A stretch of DNA of 19,697 bases from Achromobacter sp. (lineage in GTDB: Bacteria; Pseudomonadota; Gammaproteobacteria; Burkholderiales; Burkholderiaceae_B): the NCBI GenBank assembly GCA_003454835.1, contig DMTA01000549.1, positions 1 to 19,697 on the forward strand, written 5' to 3'. Position numbers and translations under genes: made by a program. Positions 7,224 to 15,093 of this stretch are shown here, one piece after another; positions within the stretch are counted from its first letter, which is position 1, and the number at the start of each line of letters is the position of its first letter. Below the pieces are notes generated by a model. That model made no database searches. It saw nothing but the letters and a program-made list of their open reading frames with translations, and was not told the DNA's origin.

Positions 7224-8759
7224 TCAGGTGCCGGTGCGGCGTTGGCGCTCGGAGAGCGTGTTCGATGCGGAGTCCGAGGTGGCGTCCGATGGCGTAGTCG
7301 ATGCGGGGCCAAGTCCGCGGTCCGCGGTTTGGTCCGGCATCGAATCCGGCATCGAATCCGGCATAGCATCGGATTCGCGTCCGACACCCGCAGCGGTATC
7401 GGCCGACGTGTCCATCCCGCCTTGCCCCGTCGCCGAATCGTCCAGTCCGGGGTCGGCCACCGGCTCCGGCGGAGCCGGCGCAGCCGACGGATCCGGCTGC
7501 ACCATTTCCATCGCGATGTCGATCTCGGGATCCACCCGCGGATCCAGCACAGCCGCCGCGGGCGAACTTTGCAGCGTGTCGGGCATCGGCACGAAATGCG
7601 TTGGCGCCTCGTCGACCTGGTGCGCGCCAGTGACGCGTGTCGGCCGCACCTGCCAGACCAGGATCACGGCGCACGCCGAGATGAACACGTAATACATGGC
7701 GGGTCCGCCCAGCGACATCATGAAGCCGGCGATCATGGGCCCGACACATGCGCCCAGGCCATACGTCATCAGCAACACCGCCGACAGGCTGACGCGCCGT
7801 TCGGATTCGACGTGGTCATTGGCAAAGGCCGCGCCCAGCGGATACAGCGTGAACTGCAGGACGCCGAAAACGCATGACATGGCGACCAGCGCCCAGAACG
7901 GCAATGCGATCCAGCCCCACATGACGGCCGGCAGCAGGACCAACAACAAGGCATTGAATCGAATGAGACCCGCGCGGTTGATGCGGTCCGACAGCCAGCC
8001 CATCGGCCACTGCGACAGCAGGCCCGCTGTCACGGCGGCCGCGACGAAGACGGCGGCCTGCGACGTGGTCAGGCCATTCTTGGCGCCATAGACCGCGGCC
8101 AGGCCGTAAAACGCGCCGGACAGGTTGCCCGCCACGAAGAGCACGGTCATGGACAGCGGCACACGCCGCATGAAAAACCGCACGTCCAGTGGCGCTGGCA
8201 GCGGCGTCGGCGGGTGGGACCGGGCTGTGACGGCAAGCGGCACAAGGCACAGCACGAGGCACATCGCGACCAGGATGAGCGGGCGCAGGTCCAACGTGGT
8301 GTAGGCGGTGAGCGCCAGTTGCCCCAGCACGGTACCCAGGCCGGAGACGACCATGTAGACGGAGAACACGCGTCCGCGCTGGTGGTTTTCGGTCTGTTCG
8401 TTGAGCCAGCTCTCGATGACCATGAACTCGGTCACCATGACGATGCCGGCGACGATGCGGAACACCAGCCACAGGGGCATGGATTCGACCAGCGTCTGCG
8501 CCAGGATCATGCTGGTGGCGATGGCCGCGCACGCGACGAACGCGCGGATGTGGCCGACGCGGATGATGAGCTTGTGCCCAAGCCGCGCGCCGCACACGAG
8601 CCCGAGGTAGTAACCGGCGATCAAGGTGCCGATCCACACTTCGCTGACGGACTGCGCGGTCAGACGCAGGCCCATGTAGGTATTGAAAAGACCCGTGCCG
8701 ATAAGCATCAGCAGGGTCGCAAAATAAAGCGACGAAAACGAAGAGATCGTGGAGAGCAT
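7224..8759 (-). CDS. MFS transporter (YcaD-like) with long acidic C-terminal tail
   Basis: A 511-residue protein whose first ~385 residues form about twelve membrane helices of the major facilitator superfamily, with loop signatures such as GARLGHKLIIRVGHIR (between helices 2 and 3) and MGWLSDRINRAGLIRF (between helices 8 and 9). The pattern VIESWLNEQTENHQRGRVFSVYM resembles YcaD-type carriers. Residues ~386-511 are an unusual hydrophilic tail rich in Asp, Pro, Ser, Ala and Thr, including three and a half copies of the tetrapeptide DSMP; this is probably disordered and cytoplasmic. The start codon has only a weak ribosome site. The gene lies 86 bp downstream of the peroxiredoxin in the same direction. 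The substrate is unknown. Confidence 0.88.
   Translation of the reverse strand: MLSTISSFSSLYFATLLMLIGTGLFNTYMGLRLTAQSVSEVWIGTLIAGYYLGLVCGARLGHKLIIRVGHIRAFVACAAIATSMILAQTLVESMPLWLVFRIVAGIVMVTEFMVIESWLNEQTENHQRGRVFSVYMVVSGLGTVLGQLALTAYTTLDLRPLILVAMCLVLCLVPLAVTARSHPPTPLPAPLDVRFFMRRVPLSMTVLFVAGNLSGAFYGLAAVYGAKNGLTTSQAAVFVAAAVTAGLLSQWPMGWLSDRINRAGLIRFNALLLVLLPAVMWGWIALPFWALVAMSCVFGVLQFTLYPLGAAFANDHVESERRVSLSAVLLMTYGLGACVGPMIAGFMMSLGGPAMYYVFISACAVILVWQVRPTRVTGAHQVDEAPTHFVPMPDTLQSSPAAAVLDPRVDPEIDIAMEMVQPDPSAAPAPPEPVADPGLDDSATGQGGMDTSADTAAGVGRESDAMPDSMPDSMPDQTADRGLGPASTTPSDATSDSASNTLSERQRRTGT
7333..7364. repeat. 12-bp tandem repeat within MFS tail coding region
   Basis: The unit TCCGGCATCGAA occurs at 7333-7344 and 7345-7356, with a partial third copy (TCCGGCAT) at 7357-7364. 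Read on the coding strand it encodes repeated DSMP. Being a multiple of three, copy-number change would lengthen or shorten the tail without a frameshift. Confidence 0.85.
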
Positions 8760-8791
8760 GGCGTCGACAACCGCTGCTGGCTTTCAGCGCC

Positions 8792-8813
8792 GCGGGCCGC
8801 CGGGGCGGCCCGC
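8792..8813 (-). terminator. GC-rich hairpin after the peroxiredoxin gene
   Basis: Perfect 9-bp arms GCGGGCCGC (8792-8800) and GCGGCCCGC (8805-8813) with a 4-nt loop, in the 86-bp gap between the peroxiredoxin stop and the MFS start. There is no T-run on the minus strand after it, so it may only attenuate read-through into the transporter gene or stabilise the mRNA end. Confidence 0.4.
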
Positions 8814-8845
8814 AACACTGGCGGTAAAACAGGAACCTGCGGGGA

Positions 8846-9349
8846 TCAGGCTTGCGAGAGCATGGTGGCCGCGTCGCTGACTTCGAACTTGCCAGCCGCT
8901 TCCACGTTCAGTTGCTTCACAACGCCGTCGACGATCAGGGCGGAGTAGCGCTGCGAGCGCACGCCCATGCCGCGCTGGACGAGGTCCAGCTCCAGGCCAA
9001 GTTCCTTGGTCCACAGCGCGGAGCCGTCGGCCAGCATGCGAACCTTGCCTTCAGTCTTCTGCTCACGTCCCCAGGCGCCCATGACAAAGGCGTCGTTGAC
9101 GGAGACGCACCAGATTTCGTCGATGCCCTTGGCCTTGAGGGCTGCGGCCTGTTCGACATAACCCGGCAGATGCTTGGCCGAGCAGGTGGGCGTGAAGGCG
9201 CCCGGCACGGCAAACAGCGCGATGGTCTTGCCGCGGGTCAGGTCGGCGACCTGGAACGCGTTGGGACCGAGCGAGCAGCCGGCGGTTTCGGTTTCGATGA
9301 ATTCGGTCAACGTGCCATCGGGCACGCGGTCGCCGACTTTGATCGTCAT
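8846..9349 (-). CDS. Peroxiredoxin, Prx5 type
   Basis: A 167-residue cytoplasmic thiol peroxidase that reduces hydrogen peroxide and organic hydroperoxides. The active site PGAFTPTCSAKHLPGY carries Thr53 and the peroxidatic Cys56; the conserved active-site Arg is Arg134 (RSQRYSALIVDG). Other cysteines are Cys25 and Cys81, neither in a typical resolving position of 2-Cys Prx, so recycling may use glutathione/glutaredoxin as in many bacterial Prx5 proteins. The frame is open to 9604, but I chose the ATG at 9349 because GGAG lies 7 nt before it and MTIKVGDRVPDG is the classic family N-terminus. Its leader holds a long palindrome (9369-9407), and a TATGAT -10-like box lies just upstream. Confidence 0.94.
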   Translation of the reverse strand: MTIKVGDRVPDGTLTEFIETETAGCSLGPNAFQVADLTRGKTIALFAVPGAFTPTCSAKHLPGYVEQAAALKAKGIDEIWCVSVNDAFVMGAWGREQKTEGKVRMLADGSALWTKELGLELDLVQRGMGVRSQRYSALIVDGVVKQLNVEAAGKFEVSDAATMLSQA

Positions 9350-9368
9350 GTAGATCTCCAGAATGAAA

Positions 9369-9413
9369 GGGGGCAATGCATTGAGGCAGGACTGCCTCAC
9401 AGCCCCCATCATA
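9369..9413 (-). promoter_or_regulatory. Candidate promoter and operator/leader hairpin of the peroxiredoxin gene
   Basis: On the minus strand a -10-like TATGAT lies at 9413-9408, with no good -35 upstream. Directly downstream is an 18-bp perfect palindrome, TGAGGCAG-GA-CTGCCTCA (9382-9399), itself flanked by complementary GGGGGC (9369-9374) and GCCCCC (9402-9407). The location at or just after the predicted transcription start suits a repressor operator, or an RNA hairpin close to the start codon. Confidence 0.5.
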
Positions 9414-9596
9414 GTTCGAGCGCGGCCGGCTTGCTGCCTTTGGCGGACGGCGAAAAGAAGATGAACAGTTCGAAACGACTCCACACGGCGAGTACATGGG
9501 GAGGAAACGGGCGGTTGCCATAATGCCGTGGTAGACAACGCCCGCCGCAGCCGCGAGAGGCTGACCGCTGCGGAGGGCTTCACCGGGAGACTTTCG

Positions 9597-10019
9597 ATGC
9601 GCAAATTCCTGACTGGGCTGGCATTGACGCTAGCCGCTGCTGCCCCAGCGTGGGCGGCTCCCGATGCGGCTGAGCAGGCTCAATACGATTCCTTCGTTGT
9701 CGCCGCTGGTGCGTCCAATGGCGCGGCGCGTGCTTGCGGGGCTTCGGAGCCTGACTTGGCGCAGCATCAGGAGACGGCTCGGAAGAATCTCACGCGCTAT
9801 GCCGAGGAGTATGGGTTTCCGACGGGCGGCTTCGATGCGGCGTTTGCGAAGGGGCAGGCCGACGGGAAGACGATGATGGAGGAGATGAAGCGGTCTGGCG
9901 TGGATGGGTGCCGGGGCGTGCTGGGCGGGTTTCAGAGCGAGCGGGTGATGAAGTATGAGGACATGAAACGGGCGCTGGCGGAGGTTAGTGATGGACTGCC
10001 GGGGGAGAAGGCTCGGTAG
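9597..10019 (+). CDS. Small exported protein of unknown function
   Basis: A 140-residue protein with a clear Sec signal peptide: MRK, a hydrophobic core (LTGLALTLAAAAP) and cleavage after AWA at residue 20. The mature part is about 120 residues, mostly helical-looking, with exactly two cysteines (Cys47 and Cys105) that could form a disulfide in the periplasm. I do not recognise the family. The ATG at 9597 was chosen over the upstream GTG at 9528 because GGGAG lies 8 nt before it and the signal peptide starts there. A CATAAT box at 9519-9524 is a possible -10, without a good -35. It is divergent from the peroxiredoxin gene. The stop is followed by a 320-bp non-coding stretch. Confidence 0.8.
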   Translation: MRKFLTGLALTLAAAAPAWAAPDAAEQAQYDSFVVAAGASNGAARACGASEPDLAQHQETARKNLTRYAEEYGFPTGGFDAAFAKGQADGKTMMEEMKRSGVDGCRGVLGGFQSERVMKYEDMKRALAEVSDGLPGEKAR

Positions 10020-10340
10020 GACGTGGATGAGGGGGTACCGGACTGATCCTGTGCAAGCCTCAATCTCCACACCGGGTCCAAAACGTTATCGCATGCCTCG
10101 ATCAGCCCCGGGGCACTTACGGCGTGGCAAAACACGGTCGAGTGCGTAGCAGAGCAAGTCGCCAATAACCGCTCGCCGACAGAGGATGCCGTGACGATGC
10201 CGAGAGCGTGCGCTAGCTCGGCTTCGACACGCAAATCCGAGAAAGGCTGGGTGCGGAGGAGCGGAAGTTATGGAGATTGCGAAGAACAAGGGACGCCGAG
10301 CGCGGGCGGGCGCGCGGGCGCGTGAGGGGGATGTTTGAGC
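10020..10340. other. Gene-poor gap holding an immunity-gene relic
   Basis: No intact gene is visible. The left half contains the frameshifted fragment described at 10086-10172. The end next to the DUF6708-like gene (10296-10325) is a nearly pure G/C stretch of alternating GCG/GGGC character. No terminator hairpin for the leftward T6SS island transcript could be found. Confidence 0.5.
10086..10172 (-). pseudogene. Decayed C-terminal fragment of a DUF6708-like (immunity-like) gene
   Basis: On the minus strand the codons read IGDLLCYALDRVLPRRKCP, then, after a shift of frame, GLIEACDN. This matches the C-terminus of the intact neighbour, LGDISYMWLDRILPRRQWP-QELIDACDG, in the same order (9 of 15 identities in the GDxxx-LPRR block plus P, LI, ACD). 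The two differ by a 2-nt shortening between the blocks. Nothing upstream of the fragment could be aligned by eye. It is therefore a relic of a second, diverged copy of the gene, at the distal end of the T6SS island. Confidence 0.6.
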
Positions 10341-11321
10341 TTACTCCCGTCCGTCCCATTCGCCATCGCAGGCGTCGATGAGTTCCTGCGGCCACTGCCG
10401 GCGAGGCAGGATGCGGTCGAGCCACATATATGAAATGTCACCTAACATAAGAATCGGCGCGACCGGCAACGCGATGAAGATGAAGAACGGAACTGCGAAC
10501 AGCAACCAAGCCGCCTTCTTGACCTTGAGGACCTTCAGCGGACTGAAATGGCGCACTGCCTCACTGGCGTGGGAAATGGAATACGGGGTTCGCGCGCTGC
10601 TTAAAGGCAATGCCGAAGGCCCTTCCCGCATGAAAAGGCGGATGAACTCCCAAATCTGCGCCGCCCCATAGATGCCGCGGTTGATGATTGCTTGAGCGTG
10701 GTCCTGTGTGCCGGTTATGCCGACGCGCAGTTTTTGATTGATACGCTGGCTATCTTGTATCGAATAAGGGAAGGCTAGCGTCAACACCCCTTCGTTGACT
10801 GAAGTCCCCCCCGCTGCAAAGGTAGTCACGTCCTTGATGTAAGCCTCCAGCCCGTCCCAGGGCTGACTGACCCACGTTCCATGAACGACGCAAGTGACCT
10901 TGCGGGTTCGGCGATTGAAGATGATTGGAAGCTGCGTTCGCCAAGGTATGTACAGCCAAATGCAAGCAAATGCGAATGCGACGGGCGCACCGATAAACAC
11001 ATCCCAGTTTTCCAGAAAGAAGGCCGACACGCCACCGCCATATCCCTCGTACTGGCGCTGGTGACCATAGGCGGCAAAGGTTCCGACTGAGAACAGAGCA
11101 AATAGAAATGGGACTGCAACTGTCGCCCACCAACTGATTCCGTACCGCCCTCCGAACATGCTGCCAAACGCCGGACGCATAAACAGACAATTCTCGGAGA
11201 CCCTCATCACATTGTTGTCTGCCGCAGCGGACACTGCCAGCGGTGGATCAGATGGACGCAAGGCGTCAACGCGTGTAAAGAAAGCGCTGCGCTCTTCTTT
11301 CGGAACTGTATGCCGTTTCAT
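10341..11321 (-). CDS. DUF6708-like membrane protein, probable T6SS immunity protein
   Basis: A 326-residue protein with two membrane segments near the N-terminus (about 64-85 and 107-126) and a third near the C-terminus (about 270-293), with a hydrophilic domain between them containing FNRRTRKV and QPWDGLEAYIKDV. The layout and motifs recall DUF6708 proteins, which are commonly found beside VasX-like T6SS effectors. It directly follows the effector gene, so an inner-membrane immunity role is the natural inference. The stop of the effector is 13 nt before the ATG at 11321, which I chose; a GTG at 11363 would overlap the effector by 29 bp and add 14 residues (MIRTRLGTTNSIKK). Neither start has a good ribosome site, which suggests translational coupling. 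A frameshifted relic of a homologue lies just downstream. Confidence 0.8.
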   Translation of the reverse strand: MKRHTVPKEERSAFFTRVDALRPSDPPLAVSAAADNNVMRVSENCLFMRPAFGSMFGGRYGISWWATVAVPFLFALFSVGTFAAYGHQRQYEGYGGGVSAFFLENWDVFIGAPVAFAFACIWLYIPWRTQLPIIFNRRTRKVTCVVHGTWVSQPWDGLEAYIKDVTTFAAGGTSVNEGVLTLAFPYSIQDSQRINQKLRVGITGTQDHAQAIINRGIYGAAQIWEFIRLFMREGPSALPLSSARTPYSISHASEAVRHFSPLKVLKVKKAAWLLFAVPFFIFIALPVAPILMLGDISYMWLDRILPRRQWPQELIDACDGEWDGRE

Positions 11322-11334
11322 TTTTTTTATCGAG

Positions 11335-14202
11335 TTAGTAGTACCAAGGCGTGTCCTTATCACTGAAGGTGATCTCGGACGCGAGAGTCTCCCCCAAGAG
11401 GACCGGAACGTAGCTGGGTCTTATGGCGTAGCGAAACCCGGTCCCTTTCGTGAGTCCGACGATCTTGTAGGATCGAACACGGCTCTCCTTAGAAGACATC
11501 TCCTCTACCTCCATTGAGTAGACTTGCGCTTGGTGAACGTCGTTTCCTTCTGACTCAATTTTCTGGATGGCGCCGTCAAGGGGATAGATGACTTTCACAA
11601 TCAGAGTTTTACTTGTCATATGCCAATCAGAATCCAAACGCTGCGGGGCATAAACCGCCTGTACGTAGCCTCGGTTCTCCTGATCAAGCGTTTCGTACCT
11701 GACGATCGCAGGCCGTCCCAGCAACTCATGCTTGCCAAAGCTTCCGTCATTGAGCCAGTAGCCGATGGGAATGTACTGAGCCCGATCGCCCTTGAAGAGC
11801 CACCACAATCCAGTCCCTAGCAGTATCAAACCCGCCGCAATCCACCCCCAAACGGGCACAGTGGCCACGGTTCCTGCGAATCCCAGTCCTGCAGCAAACG
11901 CGGCGCCACCCGTTGTGAGTGCTGCTCCGCCTAAACCCAATCCCAGACCTGCTACCGCGTAAGCAGTGGCGGCCTCTTGATTGCCGACCCTTCGTTGCTC
12001 GCCGGACTTAAACCAGTTCGAAACAGCATCAGCCACGGCTCCGCCGTAGCCGAACAGTCGTAGTGATCCGGTGCTGGCAATACGCTGCAGCACGACTGCT
12101 GAAATGGATGCGCGCAGATAGACCTGTGGCATCAGCGCTCGCGTTGCAATGAGCACGCCGTTAGTTGCGCTTCCGACCCCCATGATCGCTGCTACCAGAT
12201 TGGCCCAGCTAGATTTCCATTTCTGACCGTTCAAATCCAGGTCGAATATTGCCGCCTTGAGGTTGAGAAAGCTAAAAAACGCCACGCCTCCTGCGACACC
12301 GCGTTCAAACACCTGCAGAAACGGATTTGCATAGCGGGTAAGGGGAGTCATACGCTGCCAGACGATCACGTCCATCGTATCGCCAGCGCCCATCGCGATA
12401 GATCCCACCACGACGGAATCGCGCGGAAACCCCGCGGCATCCTCTAACGCCCGTATAGCTTCTTCGCGCGTCAACCGCCGGATGGTCAAACGGTCCTGAT
12501 ACCGCGTTTCCAGCATACGTATCAGCCGCTCCGCGTCCTCTATCGTACCCATGCCTGCCAGTTGGTGGATCCGATCGGCCACGGCATCACGGGCAACGCC
12601 GTGCCATACGCGACCGTCGGAATCCGCTCTGGGAAAGCGGCTGAGGGTGTAGACACTAACTTGCTCCATCAGGTAATGAAGAGCACCAAAACGCAGGAGC
12701 TGACCAAGACCTTTACTTCCAGCCGTGTCCAGGGCGATGTCCATCTTGTTTTCCCAAATGGCATCCACCAGGCCTTTATCATGTTCGATATTGACGAGGA
12801 TGGGATTGGCCTGCCACGGCAGTTTCCACCAAGCCTCAAACAGCTCTCGTTCATGGTCCTTGGTGCCAGGTGTTGTAATTTCGGTGCCCCAAATCATCCC
12901 CTCTATGCAAGAGGAAAAGGCGATCGCGTGGCTCGTTGACGACATTGGGTGATCAGTGTCATAGCGTAGAAAGGTCGCGCCCATGTCATTAGGGGAAGTC
13001 GTATTCACGTAGCGCTGTAGCCATTTGCAGCGGTCATTTTTCCTGTCGACTACGGCGGCGTGACGACTTCCCAGTTCTACGCTGAATTCGCGCACGAACC
13101 TCACCCTGTCCACTTCCCGGACATGGCGGGCATAGAGCGGTACTGCCTCAGACAAAGCGGCAGCGCGCCTACCAATCGGATCGGTGGGTAAGGCATCCAG
13201 TTGCCGCCGCGCATCTGGATACGACGAAGGACGATATCTGGCCGGCTCTCGTTCAATCACGGCGAGACTGTCCGCAAAACGCTTTCGCTTCCATTCACGC
13301 TCGTCCATATCTCGACGGAGGACCCGCTCGAATTCCTGCCGGTCCTGCCCCGTCACCCCTGCGTTGTCGGCGTAGCCCGACTCATAGATTCGCTCTATCA
13401 GTTGAGCGACGATCATCTTGCGATAACGTTGACCGTCCCCAGCCGAGCTGTCGTGATCAGGGGCCGAATTGTAGGTTTCCATGGCTTGGCGGAACTTATG
13501 GAACACTCCGCCTAGATCCTGCACCAAGGCAATGTTGTCGTGCATGACGACCGCGATCTGCCTGGCAGGGGCTACCGCTTTCATGCCCGTGATCAATGGC
13601 TGAGCGGAAGGTGCCAACTGTTTGATGCGCCAGGGCGAAAAGCTGAGGTCAGTGCCCTTGAACTCCTCCACCAGTTCGCCTAGCCGACTTGCTGCAAAGG
13701 TGTTCCTGGCTGGCGTGCTGTCCGCCCAAGCCTTCATGTCAATGGTCGTTGCCAGCTTTGCGCGGATACCATCCTGGTCTGATTCGATTTCGCGAATTTT
13801 TCGTTCGGTCAGGAGCGTGTCCGTCAATAAAATGTGGACCACCGAACGCTCATTCGCCCAGATGTGGGACAGGGAGCGTCCCGGTTTGTAGCCCCCGAGC
13901 GCTGCTTCCAATGAGCGATATCTGGACAGAAGCTCGATGAATTGACCGGTCTCTTCGCTGACCCGCCACACGAATACCGTACCCTCGGTCTCGTCGAACA
14001 GATAGACGAATCCCGCGCCCACGCAACGCAATCCATACTGCGCGTGGTCCAGCTTCTGAAAGCCAGTCTCCAGCGACGGCGCGTCATAGGCATAATCGGG
14101 CCCACCCTTGGGCCGTGGATGAGCCGAATAGCGCAACGGAAACAAGGGGATTCGGACCTTGCAGCTTTCGTTGGTGCTGCAGTAGCCAGTGCTTGCTGCC
14201 AT
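11335..14202 (-). CDS. T6SS effector, VasX / BTH_I2691-like, membrane-active
   Basis: A 955-residue protein. The N-terminus, with Cys8, Cys14 and RIPLFPLRYSAHP (17-29), resembles the N-terminal region of VasX-type T6SS toxins (the BTH_I2691-like family). A long, mostly hydrophilic middle follows (~150-630). Then comes a membrane-active part: hydrophobic stretches at about 637-655, 668-690, a Gly/Ala-rich stretch at 745-782 (AVAGLGLGLGGAALTTGGAA) and a strong helix at 783-803 (VWGWIAAGLILLGTGLWWLF). The last ~150 residues are hydrophilic. This design suits a pore-former or bilayer disruptor acting at the target inner membrane. The ATG at 14202 was chosen: AAGGA lies 8 nt before it, and it starts 2 nt after the DUF4123 stop; the open frame back to 14394 overlaps DUF4123. 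Base composition looks lower in GC than the flanks. Confidence 0.85.
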   Translation of the reverse strand: MAASTGYCSTNESCKVRIPLFPLRYSAHPRPKGGPDYAYDAPSLETGFQKLDHAQYGLRCVGAGFVYLFDETEGTVFVWRVSEETGQFIELLSRYRSLEAALGGYKPGRSLSHIWANERSVVHILLTDTLLTERKIREIESDQDGIRAKLATTIDMKAWADSTPARNTFAASRLGELVEEFKGTDLSFSPWRIKQLAPSAQPLITGMKAVAPARQIAVVMHDNIALVQDLGGVFHKFRQAMETYNSAPDHDSSAGDGQRYRKMIVAQLIERIYESGYADNAGVTGQDRQEFERVLRRDMDEREWKRKRFADSLAVIEREPARYRPSSYPDARRQLDALPTDPIGRRAAALSEAVPLYARHVREVDRVRFVREFSVELGSRHAAVVDRKNDRCKWLQRYVNTTSPNDMGATFLRYDTDHPMSSTSHAIAFSSCIEGMIWGTEITTPGTKDHERELFEAWWKLPWQANPILVNIEHDKGLVDAIWENKMDIALDTAGSKGLGQLLRFGALHYLMEQVSVYTLSRFPRADSDGRVWHGVARDAVADRIHQLAGMGTIEDAERLIRMLETRYQDRLTIRRLTREEAIRALEDAAGFPRDSVVVGSIAMGAGDTMDVIVWQRMTPLTRYANPFLQVFERGVAGGVAFFSFLNLKAAIFDLDLNGQKWKSSWANLVAAIMGVGSATNGVLIATRALMPQVYLRASISAVVLQRIASTGSLRLFGYGGAVADAVSNWFKSGEQRRVGNQEAATAYAVAGLGLGLGGAALTTGGAAFAAGLGFAGTVATVPVWGWIAAGLILLGTGLWWLFKGDRAQYIPIGYWLNDGSFGKHELLGRPAIVRYETLDQENRGYVQAVYAPQRLDSDWHMTSKTLIVKVIYPLDGAIQKIESEGNDVHQAQVYSMEVEEMSSKESRVRSYKIVGLTKGTGFRYAIRPSYVPVLLGETLASEITFSDKDTPWYY

Positions 14203-14204
14203 GA

Positions 14205-15092
14205 TCAGTGTCCTTCGGTCATCAGGTGGTTCATTGCCCGTGCGGCGCGGGCGCCGGGTGTTAATGCCGTGTCCTGCAGCAGCGCGACGACCGTCGCCGC
14301 ACACTGCCGGTAAGCGGGATGACGGAAGGCGTCCAAGGCGGCGTCCAGATGGGAGAACTCTTGGAAACCCCAGCTTTTTAGGTGATCCATCCATACGCGG
14401 GTTTGCTGGCGCGGGTCATCGTGAAAGCTGTGGGGTGCTTGCCGGGTGATCTCGACGTGCCTGCGAAAGTGCTGGTCAGTCAGCCCCGCATCGATGGCGG
14501 TCATTTCTGAGTGATTGAATTGGAAGCCGCCTTGTACCGGGCACGGGCCATCTGCTTGGCGATAGCGCCACCACTGATGTTCCGGTCCGAGGTTCTCCCG
14601 CCAGATCAGTTCTTGAATGGGACCCAGCAGCGCCGCGGCTCTGTATGGCTCAAGCGCCTGCAACACGCTTGCGAGCGCGGTTGTTTCCTGAAGCCGGAAA
14701 CGCGCTTTGTTGCCATTGGGCATCCGCACGAACAGGATCGACCGCAATTGGGCCACTACCTCGTTGATCGGACGGGAGGAGGCCAGGAATACCGCGCCAC
14801 CCATTGACGCCCAGGGGTCCATGAAGAATTCCGATAGACGAGAATCGGATTGGTACTGCACCAGGACCGGCCCGTTCGCGTCATGGCTGTCGTACTCGGT
14901 GTCGCTCCAGACCCAACGCAGAGAAGTGGCATAGTCGACTTTGCGTACGAAGTCACCAATGGTGGAGCGCTCCGGCGAGTCCGGTCGGCGCACCAGCCAC
15001 TCATCAAGGGTTTCTGTTTCGAGCAGCAGAAAGGCGGCCAGCGAGGTCGGATGCAGTTCAGATTGCGTCACCTGGTCCAGGGCCATCAACAC
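14205..15092 (-). CDS. DUF4123-like T6SS adaptor/chaperone
   Basis: A ~295-residue cytoplasmic protein placed between vgrG and the effector, the classic position of DUF4123 (Tap/TEC) adaptors, which load an effector on its cognate VgrG. Sequence traits agree: GPVLVQYQSDSRLSEFF, a WASMGGAVFLASSRPINEVVAQLRSILFVRMPNG block and LLGPIQELIWREN, similar in order to the family's conserved segments, though divergent. Two starts are possible: GTG at 15092 with GGAG 6 nt upstream (chosen) and ATG at 15086. The vgrG stop lies 1 nt before the GTG, and its own stop is 2 nt before the effector's ATG, so translation of the three genes is coupled. Specificity for this effector is inferred from the position. 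Confidence 0.82.
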   Translation of the reverse strand: MLMALDQVTQSELHPTSLAAFLLLETETLDEWLVRRPDSPERSTIGDFVRKVDYATSLRWVWSDTEYDSHDANGPVLVQYQSDSRLSEFFMDPWASMGGAVFLASSRPINEVVAQLRSILFVRMPNGNKARFRLQETTALASVLQALEPYRAAALLGPIQELIWRENLGPEHQWWRYRQADGPCPVQGGFQFNHSEMTAIDAGLTDQHFRRHVEITRQAPHSFHDDPRQQTRVWMDHLKSWGFQEFSHLDAALDAFRHPAYRQCAATVVALLQDTALTPGARAARAMNHLMTEGH

Positions 15093-15093
15093 G

